The notes under the pieces were generated by a model. That model did not search any database. It was not told the DNA's origin and saw only the letters and a list, made by a program, of their open reading frames with translations. Positions 1-8,943 of a DNA stretch of 64,000 nt are shown here, one piece after another. The DNA comes from Microvirga alba (lineage in GTDB: Bacteria; Pseudomonadota; Alphaproteobacteria; Rhizobiales; Beijerinckiaceae), in contig NZ_JADQDO010000001.1 in NCBI RefSeq assembly GCF_015694465.1, forward strand, positions 434,001-498,000, read 5' to 3'. The position numbers were made by a program, and so were the translations under genes. Position 1 is the first letter of the stretch, and each line of letters starts with the position of its first letter.

Positions 1-1148
1 CGACGGTTCCGTTGAGTCTTGCGCCATCGCCGGCGATCAAGCGACGAGCGTCGCTCTTCGAAGTTGACAGGCCAGCCTGGACGAAAAGCTGGGCAATCGC
101 GACGCCGTTCGTCAATTCGGCTCTCGCGATCTCGAATGTGGGAAGACCGGCGGCGTTCTCACCTTCCTCGAACGCGCGCTGCGCGGTTTCTTCGGCTTCC
201 CGCGCCGCTTCGTCGCCATGAGCGAGGCGCGTGACCTCGTTGGCGAGAATCTGCTTCGCCACGTTGATCTCCGAGCCTTGGAGCTTGGCAAGGCGATGCA
301 CCTCGTCGAGCGGGAGTTCCGTGAAGAGACGCAGGAAACGCGGCACGTCGAGATCATCGGTGTTGCGCCAATGCTGCCAGAATTCGTAAGGGCTCAAACG
401 ATCCGCGTTGAGCCAGACCGCCCCATTCGCGGTCTTGCCCATCTTCGTTCCCGCCGACGTGGTCAGCAGCGGCGTAGTCAATCCGAAGAGCTGACGCTGA
501 TCGACACGGCGACCGAGCTCGATGCCGTTGACGATGTTGCCCCATTGATCCGACCCGCCCATCTGCAACACGCAATCGTGGCGACGCGACAATTCCAGAA
601 AATCGAACGCCTGCAGAACCATGTAGTTGAATTCGAGCAACGACAGCGGCTGCTCGCGCTCAAGCCGTGAGCGCACGCTGTCGAACGTCAGCATGCGATT
701 GACCGTGAAATGCGTTCCGAACTCGCGCAGGAATGCCACGAAGTGGAGCGGGTCGAGCCAGGCCGCGTTGTTGACGAGGATGGCATCCGTCGCGCCCTCA
801 CCGAAATTCAGGTAGTGTGAAAACACCTTCTGCAGACCGGCGAGATTGTGGTCGATCTGCGCATCGTCCAGCAGAGGGCGACTGGCATCCCGGAAGCTTG
901 GATCGCCAAGGCGCGTGGTTCCCCCGCCGACGAGCACGATGGGCTTGTGGCCAGTACGCTGAAGCCAGCGCAAAGCCATGATCTGGACGAGAGAACCGAT
1001 ATGCAGGCTGTCCGCCGTGGCGTCGAAGCCGATATAGGCGCTGATCGGTTCGGCCGAGAGGCGCTGGTCCAATGCGGACAGATCGGTGCATTGGTGGAGA
1101 AAGCCGCGTTCCGTCAAAACGTTCAGGAACTCGGATTGGTGGGTGGGC
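1..1148 (-). CDS. tyrS: Tyrosyl-tRNA synthetase (3' end outside window)
   Basis: Class I aminoacyl-tRNA synthetase that charges tRNA-Tyr in the cytoplasm. The reading frame is open from an ATG at 1148 to the window edge (about 382 codons), so the C-terminal end is missing. Visible landmarks are the HIGH-type signature HIGS near residue 51, the tyrosine-site stretch [10 protein letters not shown] near residue 200, and the KMSKS-type loop, here KMGKT. The C-terminal part reads like an S4-like RNA-binding domain ([11 protein letters not shown], then GARLNG). The family is usually about 400-420 residues, so little is lost. It lies 229 bp downstream of cueR on the same strand, with a hairpin between them, so it is probably transcribed separately. 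Identification is firm. Confidence 0.96.
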
Positions 1149-1211
1149 ATGGAAAGTCTCCATTAAGGCTTGCGGGGGTGCCGCTGCCCGGAGACTCGAT
1201 CACCAAATGAA

Positions 1212-1235
1212 GATGCCGCCGGGAGCGGCGGCATC
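1212..1235 (-). terminator. GC-rich hairpin between cueR and tyrS
   Basis: A perfect 9-bp inverted repeat, GATGCCGCC / GGCGGCATC, with a 6-nt loop. It lies 142 bp past the cueR stop and 64 bp before the tyrS start. There is no clear T-run, so it may be a weak terminator for the copper operon or a leader structure for tyrS. Confidence 0.45.
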
Positions 1236-1376
1236 GAACGTCTGGTCGCAACCGAACGCAGCCGCCCTATGGGGACGGCGTAAAATAGCTGACGAAGGTG
1301 TGGCGACCGGTGATCATGGGGGCGAACCTAGAGAAGGCCTCGATAAGCGTCAACCCATCCTTCCCGCATTGGTTCC

Positions 1377-1835
1377 TCACACGCGGGTCGGAGCCTTGCC
1401 GAGCGAACCGAACCTCGTGCCTGCTGCCGAGTGACATTGGGGAGCCTCGTTGCTGGCCAATTCCTCTATAATCGGACATCCCGGGCGGGCGTCACCGTGG
1501 CAGGTCTTGGCCAGGTGGTTGAGGGTTTCCGCCATTTGCTGGAGCTCCACGATCTTGCGTTCGAGCACGGTCACATGTTCCAGCGCGATGCGCTTCACGT
1601 CCTTGCTCGCCCGCTCGCGATCCCGCCAAAGAGAGACGAGATCGGAGATCTGCTCGACGGAAAACCCCAGGTCCCTGGCGCGGCGGATGAAGCGCAACGT
1701 ATGGACGTCGCTGTCCGAATACACCCGGTACCCTGCTTCCGTCCGAACGGTCTTCGGGATCAGTCCGATCGACTCGTAGTAGCGGATCATTTTGGCCGAT
1801 ACGCCCGATGCTTCAGCAGCTTGTCCGATATTCAT
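1377..1835 (-). CDS. cueR: CueR-type copper-responsive MerR regulator
   Basis: A 152-residue MerR-family activator. The N-terminal winged helix (MNIGQAAEASGVSAKMIRYY) is followed by a dimerisation coiled coil (about 75-110). The metal loop has Cys112 and Cys120 in a C-x7-C arrangement, which matches the spacing and even the numbering of E. coli CueR, the Cu(I)/Ag(I)/Au(I) sensor. The ATG at 1835 was chosen because the MerR domain begins there; the frame is open further upstream without homology. It is the last gene of the copA operon, 32 bp behind the ferredoxin reductase. It presumably acts on the MerR-type promoter in front of copA. Confidence 0.93.
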   Translation of the reverse strand: MNIGQAAEASGVSAKMIRYYESIGLIPKTVRTEAGYRVYSDSDVHTLRFIRRARDLGFSVEQISDLVSLWRDRERASKDVKRIALEHVTVLERKIVELQQMAETLNHLAKTCHGDARPGCPIIEELASNEAPQCHSAAGTRFGSLGKAPTRV

Positions 1836-1867
1836 GACCGCAAGTCCTCCGGCAAAAAACAAACCCC

Positions 1868-2887
1868 TCAGGCGGCGGGAGCCAGCTCGGGTGTGAAGAA
1901 AATATCGGCATGCAGGTCGCCAACGCCAAGCCCACGCTCGGCAAGCGCTGTACCTGCTGCCTCGACCATGACGGGTGGCCCCGCCACATAGGCCTTCCAC
2001 CCGTCGCAATCCGCGAGATCCTGCGCCAGCGCATCCGACACGTTCCCGACCCTTCTTTCCGTAGGCTCAGACGGAGCAGACAGGACGGGAATGAACGTGA
2101 GGTTGGGGTGGCCGACCTCCAGGGCAGCGAAACGATCCAAAAGGTAGAGGTCGTTTTCACTGCGAGCGCCGAAATAGACCCGGATCGGCTGTTTGAGCCC
2201 TGCGGCGAGCGCCGTCTCCACGATCGATTTGATCGGCGCCAGTCCCGATCCACCCGCCACGCAGACGATAGGCCCCTTATGCCGCTCGCGCAGATAGGAG
2301 CTTCCGAAGGGCCCTTCGACCCGTACCCTATCGCCGACCTTCGCGGAGGAGGCGACATGCCCGCTCGTCACGCCCGACGGCACGCGGCGGATATGGAATT
2401 CGAGGATCGCTTCCTCGGGACGGTTTGCCATCGAGTAGTCGCGCGTGGGCACTCCCGGAAACGTCAGCCGCGCGTATTGCCCGGCCGAGAACCGGAAAGC
2501 CTGCCCGTTCTCGATCGAAAGGCGGACGCGCTTGATGTCGTGCGTTGCGTCCGAGATCTCGACGATGCGGGCCTGGATATCCCGCCTCGGATGGTCGACC
2601 GCGTCCGCATCCCCATGTAGCCACAGGACCTCGCCGGATGATTTCGGCATCGCCCTGCAGGCAAGGATAAGACCTTCCTGGCGCTCCTTCTCGGTCAGGG
2701 AGAAAGGCGTATGAGGCAGCAGATCGACTTCGCCTTTGACGAGGCGCGACTTGCAGGAGCCGCACCGGCCCGAGCGACAGCCATGCGGGTAGGCGATGCC
2801 GGCGTCGAGGGCGGCGGTAAGGATCGTCTCGCCCTCATTGACAGCGATGGTCCGGCCCGTCGAGCGGACGTGAATATGGTGTGTCAT
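1868..2887 (-). CDS. 2Fe-2S ferredoxin / FAD-NAD(P) reductase fusion
   Basis: A 339-residue flavoprotein reductase of the CDP-6-deoxyglucoseen/phenol-hydroxylase reductase type. The N-terminus is a plant-type [2Fe-2S] ferredoxin with ligands Cys37, Cys42, Cys45 and Cys77. It is followed by an FAD-binding barrel (RDYSMAN) and an NAD(P)-binding domain (GGSGLAP near 215, AGPP near 303). Such proteins pass electrons from NAD(P)H through FAD to the iron-sulfur centre and on to an oxygenase or metalloprotein. Here it sits between copA and cueR with gaps of about 30 bp, so it is co-transcribed with copper export. No oxygenase partner is nearby. A role in copper redox chemistry is an inference. Confidence 0.88.
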   Translation of the reverse strand: MTHHIHVRSTGRTIAVNEGETILTAALDAGIAYPHGCRSGRCGSCKSRLVKGEVDLLPHTPFSLTEKERQEGLILACRAMPKSSGEVLWLHGDADAVDHPRRDIQARIVEISDATHDIKRVRLSIENGQAFRFSAGQYARLTFPGVPTRDYSMANRPEEAILEFHIRRVPSGVTSGHVASSAKVGDRVRVEGPFGSSYLRERHKGPIVCVAGGSGLAPIKSIVETALAAGLKQPIRVYFGARSENDLYLLDRFAALEVGHPNLTFIPVLSAPSEPTERRVGNVSDALAQDLADCDGWKAYVAGPPVMVEAAGTALAERGLGVGDLHADIFFTPELAPAA

Positions 2888-2917
2888 ATCCCGCGTTCCT
2901 TGTGATGACGTGCTGGG

Positions 2918-5464
2918 TCAGTGAGCGCTCTTTACCGAGGCCAGGGGCATCTCCGGGGCTGCCTCCCTGCGCGCCTCGATCGGGGCCTTGAAGCGCCGCA
3001 GGCGCAGCGCATTGCCGACCACGAAGACGCTGGAGAGCGCCATTGCGCCTGCCGCCACCATAGGCGAGAGCAGTGTGCCGTCCACCGGGTAGAGAGCGCC
3101 GGCTGCGACCGGGATGAGCACGACGTTGTACGCGAAGGCCCAGAACAGGTTCTGACGGATGTTGCGGATCGTCGCCTTGGAAAGCGCGATCGCGTTGACG
3201 ACGCCGCGCAAGTCGCCGGACATCAGAACCACGTCCGCGCTTTCGATTGCGATGTCGGTGCCCGTGCCGATGGCAAGCCCGATATCGGCCTCGGCCAACG
3301 CGGGCGCATCGTTGATGCCATCACCCACGAAGGCGATCTTGCCGAACTTTTCACGCAGGCGCTTGACGGTCTCGACCTTGCCGTCGGGCAGAACTTCCGC
3401 GACGACCTCGTCGATGCCGATTTGCCGCGCGATGGCCTCTGCCGTCTTGCGATTATCGCCGGTGATCATGGCCACCTTGAGCCCCAGCGCGTGCAGCGCC
3501 TTGATAGCCTCTGGCGTCGAGGGCTTGATGGGATCGGCGACGGCGATGATCGCGGCCAGCCGGCCGTCAATCGCGGCGTAAAGCGGGCTCTTGCCTTCCT
3601 GGCCGAGACGATCCGCCGTCGAAACGAATTCGGTGATCGGGAGGCCGAGCTTCGTCATGAAGCGGTCCGCGCCCACATCCACCTTGCGGCCTCCGACGGT
3701 CGCCGACACGCCGAAGCCCGGCACGGCATCGAAGCTATCCGTGGAGGCCAGTGGGATGCCTTGGCGTTTCGCTGCGTCGACGATGGCTTCCGCAATCGGA
3801 TGCTCGGAGCGGCTTTCCACGGCGGCAACCAGCTTAAGGACCTCCGTCTCGGAGAAGCCGGGGGCGGCCACGAAGTCGGTCAGATCGGGACGGCCCTTGG
3901 TCAGCGTTCCCGTCTTGTCGAGGGCGACGACGCCGATTTCTTTCAGGCTCTGCAGGGCCTCGCCTTGGCGGAAGAGAACTCCGAGTTCCGCCGCGCGTCC
4001 CGTGCCGACCATGATCGACGTCGGCGTCGCCAATCCCATGGCGCAAGGGCAGGCGATGATGAGCACGGCGACCGCGTTGATGAGGGCAAAAGTCAGGGCC
4101 GGATCGGGCCCAAAGACCATCCAGATCAGGAAGGTGAGGGCGGCGGCGGCCATGACAGCCGGGACGAACCATGCGGTCACCTTGTCGACCATGGCCTGGA
4201 TCGGCAGCTTCGAACCTTGCGCCTGCTCGACCATGCGAATGATCTGGGACAGCACGGTGTCCGCGCCGATGCGCGTAGCTCGGAACGTGAAGCTGCCGGT
4301 CTTGTTGATCGTGCCGCCGACGACTTCCGCACCCTTGGCTTTCTGGACCGGTATCGGCTCGCCCGTGATCATGGATTCATCCACGAAGGACGATCCCTCG
4401 ATCACGTCACCATCGACCGGGACCTTTTCGCCGGGACGGACCTGGACCATGTCGCCTGCCAGAACCTCTTCGAGCGGGACTTCCAGCGACGCGCCGTCAC
4501 GGACGACGCGGGCGGTCTTGGCCTGGAGGTTCAGGAGATGCTTGATGGCGTCGGAAGTGCGACCCTTGGCCCGCGCCTCGAGATAGCGCCCGAGCAGGAT
4601 CAACGTCACGATAACGGCGGCGGCCTCGTAGTACACATTGGCTGTGCCGAGCGGCAAAGCATCCGGCAGGAAAGTCGCCACCAGCGAATAGCCATAGGCT
4701 GCGCTCGTGCCGAGGACGACGAGGGAATTCATCTCAGGTGCCCAGCGCAGGAGCGCGGGCACACCCTTCTTGAAGAAGCGCAGCCCCGGACCGAACAGGA
4801 CGACCGTCGTCAACACGAACTGGAGATACCAGCTTTGGCGGTGACCGATGGTCTCCATGACCCAGTCGTGCATGCCGGGGACGAAGTGGGAGCCCATCTC
4901 CAGCACGAAGACGGGGAGGGTGAGAACAGCGGCGACGGTGAGTGCGCGCCGGAGGCCGGCAATCTCGGCTTCGCTTGCAGGCCGCGCGTGATCACTATGA
5001 TCTCCATGCGCCCTATGCGGGTGGAGTTCCCTGGCTTCGTAGCCTGCTTCAGCGACAGCAGCCTTGAGGCGTCCGACCGAATCCGCACCACTCAGCGTCC
5101 GGATCGAGGCGCGCTCGGTGGCGAGATTGACGGTGGCGTCGAGCACGCCCGGAACGCGCTTTAAAGCCTTCTCGACCCGTCCCACGCAGGATGCGCAGGT
5201 CATGCCGTCGATCTTCAACTCGACCTTGCTTGCTGCCGGCTCATATCCGGCCTTGCGAATGGCATCTGCGACGGCCTGCGGATCGGCGGGGGAGGGGGCG
5301 AGCGAAACCGTCGCACGGCCGGTCGCGAGATTGACATTCGCCGAGGCGACGCCGTTGACGGACTTGATTGCCTTCTCGACTCGCCCGACGCAGGACGCGC
5401 AGGTCATACCCTCGACAGGGATGTCGAGAGTGACGGGCGGGTTGGAAAGCTTGCTCTCAGCCAT
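2918..5464 (-). CDS. copA: Cu(I)-exporting P1B-type ATPase
   Basis: An 848-residue inner-membrane ATPase that exports Cu(I). Two N-terminal heavy-metal domains each carry GMTCASC (Cys22/Cys25 in the first). A His-rich linker follows ([12 protein letters not shown]), then eight predicted membrane segments. The CPC ion-binding motif sits in [11 protein letters not shown], the phosphorylation site in DKTGTLTKG, the HP dipeptide in [10 protein letters not shown] and the hinge in [14 protein letters not shown]. Length is normal for CopA. It is the first gene of the copA - reductase - cueR operon, and its promoter carries a CueR-like site. The ATG at 5464 starts just before the first metal domain. 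Confidence 0.97.
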   Translation of the reverse strand: MAESKLSNPPVTLDIPVEGMTCASCVGRVEKAIKSVNGVASANVNLATGRATVSLAPSPADPQAVADAIRKAGYEPAASKVELKIDGMTCASCVGRVEKALKRVPGVLDATVNLATERASIRTLSGADSVGRLKAAVAEAGYEARELHPHRAHGDHSDHARPASEAEIAGLRRALTVAAVLTLPVFVLEMGSHFVPGMHDWVMETIGHRQSWYLQFVLTTVVLFGPGLRFFKKGVPALLRWAPEMNSLVVLGTSAAYGYSLVATFLPDALPLGTANVYYEAAAVIVTLILLGRYLEARAKGRTSDAIKHLLNLQAKTARVVRDGASLEVPLEEVLAGDMVQVRPGEKVPVDGDVIEGSSFVDESMITGEPIPVQKAKGAEVVGGTINKTGSFTFRATRIGADTVLSQIIRMVEQAQGSKLPIQAMVDKVTAWFVPAVMAAAALTFLIWMVFGPDPALTFALINAVAVLIIACPCAMGLATPTSIMVGTGRAAELGVLFRQGEALQSLKEIGVVALDKTGTLTKGRPDLTDFVAAPGFSETEVLKLVAAVESRSEHPIAEAIVDAAKRQGIPLASTDSFDAVPGFGVSATVGGRKVDVGADRFMTKLGLPITEFVSTADRLGQEGKSPLYAAIDGRLAAIIAVADPIKPSTPEAIKALHALGLKVAMITGDNRKTAEAIARQIGIDEVVAEVLPDGKVETVKRLREKFGKIAFVGDGINDAPALAEADIGLAIGTGTDIAIESADVVLMSGDLRGVVNAIALSKATIRNIRQNLFWAFAYNVVLIPVAAGALYPVDGTLLSPMVAAGAMALSSVFVVGNALRLRRFKAPIEARREAAPEMPLASVKSAH

Positions 5465-5497
5465 GGCGAATCTCCAGATTCAACTCTTATGGCTGAT

Positions 5498-5528
5498 GTA
5501 GTGACCCCTCCAACCATGGGAAGGTCAA
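5498..5528 (-). promoter_or_regulatory. CueR-type copA promoter with 19-bp spacer
   Basis: On the minus strand, TTGACC (-35, 5523-5528) is followed by exactly 19 bp and then CACTAC (-10 position, 5498-5503). The spacer starts TTCCCATGG and ends TGGAGGGGT, giving an imperfect dyad very like the E. coli copA promoter (TTGACCTTCC...GGAAGG). The over-long spacer is the hallmark of MerR-family promoters. It lies 34 bp upstream of the copA start codon. Confidence 0.8.
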
Positions 5529-5549
5529 GGGCGTTTTATCGAGCTTGAT

Positions 5550-5566
5550 CGTTCTGTCGCAGAACG
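5550..5566. repeat. Perfect palindrome CGTTCTG-TCG-CAGAACG
   Basis: Seven-base arms around a 3-base centre, lying 21 bp upstream of the copA -35 box and downstream of the small membrane-protein gene. It could be an extra operator or a small hairpin ending the upstream transcript. Confidence 0.5.
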
Positions 5567-5727
5567 TCTCGGGAGGGGCCAGATTCGTTTCATCGATGAG
5601 TGAAGGCGACGCGCTGCGGTACCGCTTACGAAGGCGGACGTCGCCGCGGATGAGACGCGCGGCGAAGGAGCTGCGCGGTCAGAACGACGCATCTCACGGG
5701 CCGATCGCTGCCGACGATCGCTGCCGA

Positions 5728-5850
5728 TTAGATCGCGCGGATCGTGAAGGTCGTGATGAAGACGATGATGCCGAGGCCGAAAGTCAATCCGAGCCAATCC
5801 AGCACTCGCGCGATGGTGTCGTCCGCAGGGCGTCTTCTTGAGTTAATCAT
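5728..5850 (-). CDS. Small single-helix membrane protein (40 aa)
   Basis: A 40-residue protein beginning MINSRRRPADDTIARVLDW. The N-terminal half is charged and is followed by one hydrophobic helix (about residues 19-38). No known family was recognised. The sequence ADDTIARVLDW resembles ANDRLARVLNW in the small protein at 8675-8854, so the two look like members of one small family. The ATG at 5850 was preferred because the longer open frame upstream is AT-rich and has no such composition. AT-rich DNA just upstream probably holds its promoter. Function unknown. Confidence 0.6.
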   Translation of the reverse strand: MINSRRRPADDTIARVLDWLGLTFGLGIIVFITTFTIRAI

Positions 5851-6173
5851 GGCGATGCTCGTCTCGTCTGTTGCTGCGGCATTGAACTCAAATGATAATG
5901 TATAGTTAAAAAATACAGTTAGGGAACAGAGAGCATAATCACATATCGAAACGATATAGCATGATATTATTCTCACTGTTTCAATGGCCCGTCAGCGAAG
6001 CGTCGCATTCGGAACTGAGGTGAGTTTGGCCTTCGAGCCTTGTGGGAAGCTTGGCTGCTTTAAGGTCATCGATCCGACATCTTCTCGCCTTAGGCGAAAG
6101 GTGAAGAAAGACTCGCTTGTGCCGATTCAAGCGGCCACTTACCTGTCAACTCTTCTCAAGCCGGTGCCGATCT
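5851..6173. other. Intergenic region between divergent genes
   Basis: No gene seen. The part from about 5880 to 5990 is strikingly AT-rich compared with its surroundings and probably carries the promoters for the small membrane protein (minus) and perhaps the EEP-family gene (plus). It contains the palindrome at 5943-5957. Confidence 0.5.
5943..5957. repeat. Palindrome ATATCG-AAA-CGATAT
   Basis: A perfect 6-bp inverted repeat with a 3-bp centre in the AT-rich divergent intergenic region. It is a plausible operator, regulator unknown. Confidence 0.5.
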
Positions 6174-6989
6174 TTGAAGCATGTCGACAAACAGGGGCGG
6201 ATCGTTCGTATCCTGACCTATAACGTTCACCGCTGGCTTGGGACGGATCGAAAAATCGTACCCGCGCGGATCGCGGAGGTCATTGCGTCCTGCAAGCCGG
6301 ATATTGTCGCTCTCCAGGAGGTGCGCGCCGGACGTGTCCATGCGGGCGAAGCCGATCAGGCAGCGTCTGTTGCGTCTGATTTGGGGATGGAACTGCATTT
6401 CCAGCCGACCATCCGCATCCTGGGCGAGCAATACGGCATCGCAATTCTCACGAGACACCCATCTCGCCTCGTGAGGTCGGAACGTCTGCCGAGCCAGTCC
6501 CCGGGGCCTGCCTTTGAAAAGCGCAGCGCCCTTTGGGTATCAGTCGAGATCGACGGGCACGCGATGCAGGTGGTCAACGCGCATCTGTCACTCCGCTCCG
6601 GCGAGAGGCGGGCGCAGGCAGCCGCTTTGATGGGTTCTGATTGGATGGGACACCCGGATTGCGCCGACCCCGCCGTTCTACTCGGCGATTTCAACGCCCC
6701 GCCTTACTCCCGGTCATATCGCCTCTTTGCAGATCGCTTGCGGGATGCGCAATTGGCGAACCCTTCCGGAGAGCCGCAACCCACTTTTCACACGCGTGCG
6801 CCCGTGCTGCGGCTCGATCATGTTTTTGTCACGAAATCGGTGGAAGTCGTTGCAGCCGCACCGGTTCGGACCGCATTGACGCGCGTGGCCTCCGATCATT
6901 TTCCCTTGCTGGCGGAACTGCGCGTGCGCACCCGGGCCCGCAAGACAGGGGCGAAGTACGCCCCTCGGACGGAAGGTGAGCTTCTCTGA
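6174..6989 (+). CDS. Endonuclease/exonuclease/phosphatase family protein
   Basis: About 271 residues with the EEP (DNase I-like) fold. The motifs run in order: LTYNVHRW near the N-terminus, DIVALQEVRAG (metal-binding Glu), VNAHLSL, LLGDFNAPP, and the C-terminal ASDHFPL with catalytic Asp-His. Members hydrolyse phosphodiester or phosphomonoester bonds in nucleic acids, lipids or small molecules; the substrate here cannot be told. No ATG or GTG is available in frame before the conserved core. TTG at 6174 (MKHVDKQG...) is the likeliest start, with a TTG at 6117 as alternative; neither has a strong Shine-Dalgarno. It appears to stand alone. Confidence 0.85.
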   Translation: MKHVDKQGRIVRILTYNVHRWLGTDRKIVPARIAEVIASCKPDIVALQEVRAGRVHAGEADQAASVASDLGMELHFQPTIRILGEQYGIAILTRHPSRLVRSERLPSQSPGPAFEKRSALWVSVEIDGHAMQVVNAHLSLRSGERRAQAAALMGSDWMGHPDCADPAVLLGDFNAPPYSRSYRLFADRLRDAQLANPSGEPQPTFHTRAPVLRLDHVFVTKSVEVVAAAPVRTALTRVASDHFPLLAELRVRTRARKTGAKYAPRTEGELL

Positions 6990-7114
6990 GCCTTGCATGA
7001 TTGCAAAGTTTTCGGCGATCGCTGCATAGAAGTGAATATTGCCGTTGGGGAAGTGCCATATTAGGTTGTTACAACTTTATAACATTCAAATTTGGCGGGC
7101 GCTGAGGGAACTCC

Positions 7115-7729
7115 ATGAAGCTGTACTTCTCGCCCGGAGCCTGTTCGCTTGCTCCACGCATTGTCGCCTGTGAGGCGGGTCTCGAAATCGATTACGACAA
7201 GGTCAATCTGAAGACGCAAACCACGGCATCGGGGCGGGATTTCACCCGCATCAACCCCAAGGGCTATGTCCCGGCACTGGCCTTGGACAATGGTGAGATG
7301 CTGACGGAAGGCGTGGCGATCGTGCAATTCCTGGCGGATCAGGCTCCCGAAAAGGAATTGATGCCGCCGCACGGCTCGATGGATCGCTACCGTGTGCAGG
7401 AATGGCTCGGATTCATCAGCACTGAGGTGCACAAGAATTTTTGGCCGCTGTGGAAGCCGACTGCCCCCGATACGGCACGACAGATGGCGGTCGAGAGTCT
7501 CCACCGACGGTTCGCCTATATCGATCGTCGCCTCGAAGGTCGCTCCTACCTCATGGGCGACCGCTTTACGGTGGCGGACGCCTATTGTTTTCCGGTCCTG
7601 AACTGGTCGCATTTCCACAAGATCGATCTCGCGGCCTATCCCCATATTGTGGCCTTCATGAACCGCGTCGGGGCACGTTCAGGAGTCCGGGAGGCGTTTC
7701 AGGCCGAGGGGCTTTTGAAGGCGGCTTGA
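7115..7729 (+). CDS. gstA: Beta-class glutathione S-transferase
   Basis: A 204-residue cytosolic GST that conjugates glutathione to electrophiles. The N-terminus MKLYFSPGACSLAPRI has the beta-class signature Cys10. The thioredoxin-like domain ends around residue 80, and the helical C-terminal domain contains the N-capping/hydrophobic-staple region (GDRFTVADAY near 150). Length is normal. A GAGGGAA Shine-Dalgarno precedes the ATG. A short palindrome GTTGT-T-ACAAC (7065-7075) next to a TATAAC-like stretch lies about 40 bp upstream and may be its control region. Confidence 0.93.
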   Translation: MKLYFSPGACSLAPRIVACEAGLEIDYDKVNLKTQTTASGRDFTRINPKGYVPALALDNGEMLTEGVAIVQFLADQAPEKELMPPHGSMDRYRVQEWLGFISTEVHKNFWPLWKPTAPDTARQMAVESLHRRFAYIDRRLEGRSYLMGDRFTVADAYCFPVLNWSHFHKIDLAAYPHIVAFMNRVGARSGVREAFQAEGLLKAA

Positions 7730-7837
7730 GCTGTCGGGTTGAAGGCGGATTGTCTGCTCCATCGCCCCTTGCGGCGCTGAAGCCCTTGCCATGGGCCGCT
7801 TGGGCGGGTAGGCAGCCTGTGATACGGCACCATTGTT

Positions 7838-8629
7838 ATGCTCCCAATTTCTGTCTTCATCATCGCCAAGAACGAAGCCGACCGGATCGGCGAGACGATC
7901 CGCGCGGTCCGCGACCTCACGGACGACCTGATCGTGGTCGATTCCGGCTCGACTGATGGCACGCAGGCCGTGGCGGAAGAGCTTGGTGCCCGGGTCATCT
8001 TCAACGCCTGGCCGGGCTATGGTCCGCAAAAGCGCTTTGCGGAAGAGCAGTGCCGTCACACCTGGATGCTCAATCTCGATGCCGACGAGGTCGTGCCGGC
8101 CAAGCTTGCAGCGGAGATCCGCGCGCTCTTTGCCCAAGGCGAGCCGCCCTGTCAGGCCTACAAGATCCGCATTGCCGAAATTTTCCCCGGCGAAAGCGCG
8201 CCGCATCCTTTCGCTTATGCGCTCGCTCCTGTTCGGCTCTACCGGAAGGACTGGGGCCGTTATTCCCCCTCCCTCGTTCATGATCGCGTCGATCTGAATC
8301 AGGGAACGAAAGTCGGCAAGCTGAAGGGGACCGTGCATCACTGGTCCGTGCGGTCACTGGGCGACCAGCTGGCGAAGCTCAACCGCTATTCCGACCAGCA
8401 GGCCGTGGATCTGGAGATCCGGGGCGTGTCGATCCCCACCTGGCGCGTGTTTTTTGAGCTGCCGGCGAATTTCATCAAGGCCTATATCGGCCGTCGCCAT
8501 GCCCTGCGCGGCACCTATGGCTTCCTGACCGCGATGAACTACGCCGTTTCGCGCCACCTTCGCCTGGCGAAGCACTATGAGAAGCGACGCCTCAACGCCT
8601 TGAAGGACACGGCCTCCAAGCCCGAGTAA
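7838..8629 (+). CDS. GT2 glycosyltransferase, WaaE/KdtX-like
   Basis: A 263-residue family 2 glycosyltransferase. The nucleotide-sugar domain starts SVFIIAKNEADRIGETI, has VVDSGSTDGT near residue 37, and the metal-binding DxD-type motif LNLDADEV near 80. The later part (HHWSVRSLGDQLAKLNRYSDQQA) is typical of the WaaE/KdtX group that adds a sugar to the lipopolysaccharide inner core at the cytoplasmic face of the inner membrane. No other LPS genes adjoin it. The acceptor and donor sugar cannot be assigned from the sequence. Confidence 0.88.
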   Translation: MLPISVFIIAKNEADRIGETIRAVRDLTDDLIVVDSGSTDGTQAVAEELGARVIFNAWPGYGPQKRFAEEQCRHTWMLNLDADEVVPAKLAAEIRALFAQGEPPCQAYKIRIAEIFPGESAPHPFAYALAPVRLYRKDWGRYSPSLVHDRVDLNQGTKVGKLKGTVHHWSVRSLGDQLAKLNRYSDQQAVDLEIRGVSIPTWRVFFELPANFIKAYIGRRHALRGTYGFLTAMNYAVSRHLRLAKHYEKRRLNALKDTASKPE

Positions 8630-8651
8630 AGCGATCCCTGTCACGGGCTTG
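8617..8651. terminator. Inverted repeat at convergent gene ends
   Basis: CAAGCCCG / CGGGCTTG with a 19-nt loop spans the stop codon of the glycosyltransferase and faces the end of the small membrane-protein gene. It lacks a T-run and may act weakly in both directions. Confidence 0.4.
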
Positions 8652-8674
8652 AAGGTCGCTCGCTCGCCTCGCTC

Positions 8675-8854
8675 CTAACGCTGTCCGACCATCGTCGCGA
8701 TAATCGTTCCCGTGATCATAACCAGGGCGGCAGCCGGGGCGGCCCAATTCAAAACGCGCGCCAGGCGGTCATTCGCAGGGTTGTTCTGGGGCACTTCGAG
8801 GCGAATGACGTGCTCATCGACAGGCTGTTCGACGAGGCGTGTTTCAAGGCGCAT
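8675..8854 (-). CDS. Small single-helix membrane protein (59 aa)
   Basis: Fifty-nine residues starting MRLETRLVEQ, with an acidic/polar N-terminal part and one hydrophobic helix near the C-terminus (about 36-57). The stretch ANDRLARVLNW immediately before the helix matches ADDTIARVLDW of the 40-residue protein at 5728-5850 in both position and pattern. The start at 8854 is supported by AGGAGA about 7 nt upstream; a longer frame to 8923 lacks such a site. It lies just beyond the end of dosC on the same strand. Function unknown. Confidence 0.65.
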   Translation of the reverse strand: MRLETRLVEQPVDEHVIRLEVPQNNPANDRLARVLNWAAPAAALVMITGTIIATMVGQR

Positions 8855-8943
8855 GACGCTCTCCTGTTGCGGGTGTCCGGACCCATGCCAGAGCTCCGCT
8901 GCAGGGTCATTGATCCGGATCAAGAGCGCTTGAGGGCGGCGTC

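Noticed and set aside
2921-5164. Long open frame (over 700 codons) on the plus strand opposite copA
   Set aside because: It is antisense to a complete, motif-perfect CopA and has the Arg/Asp/His-rich composition typical of shadow frames in GC-rich DNA.
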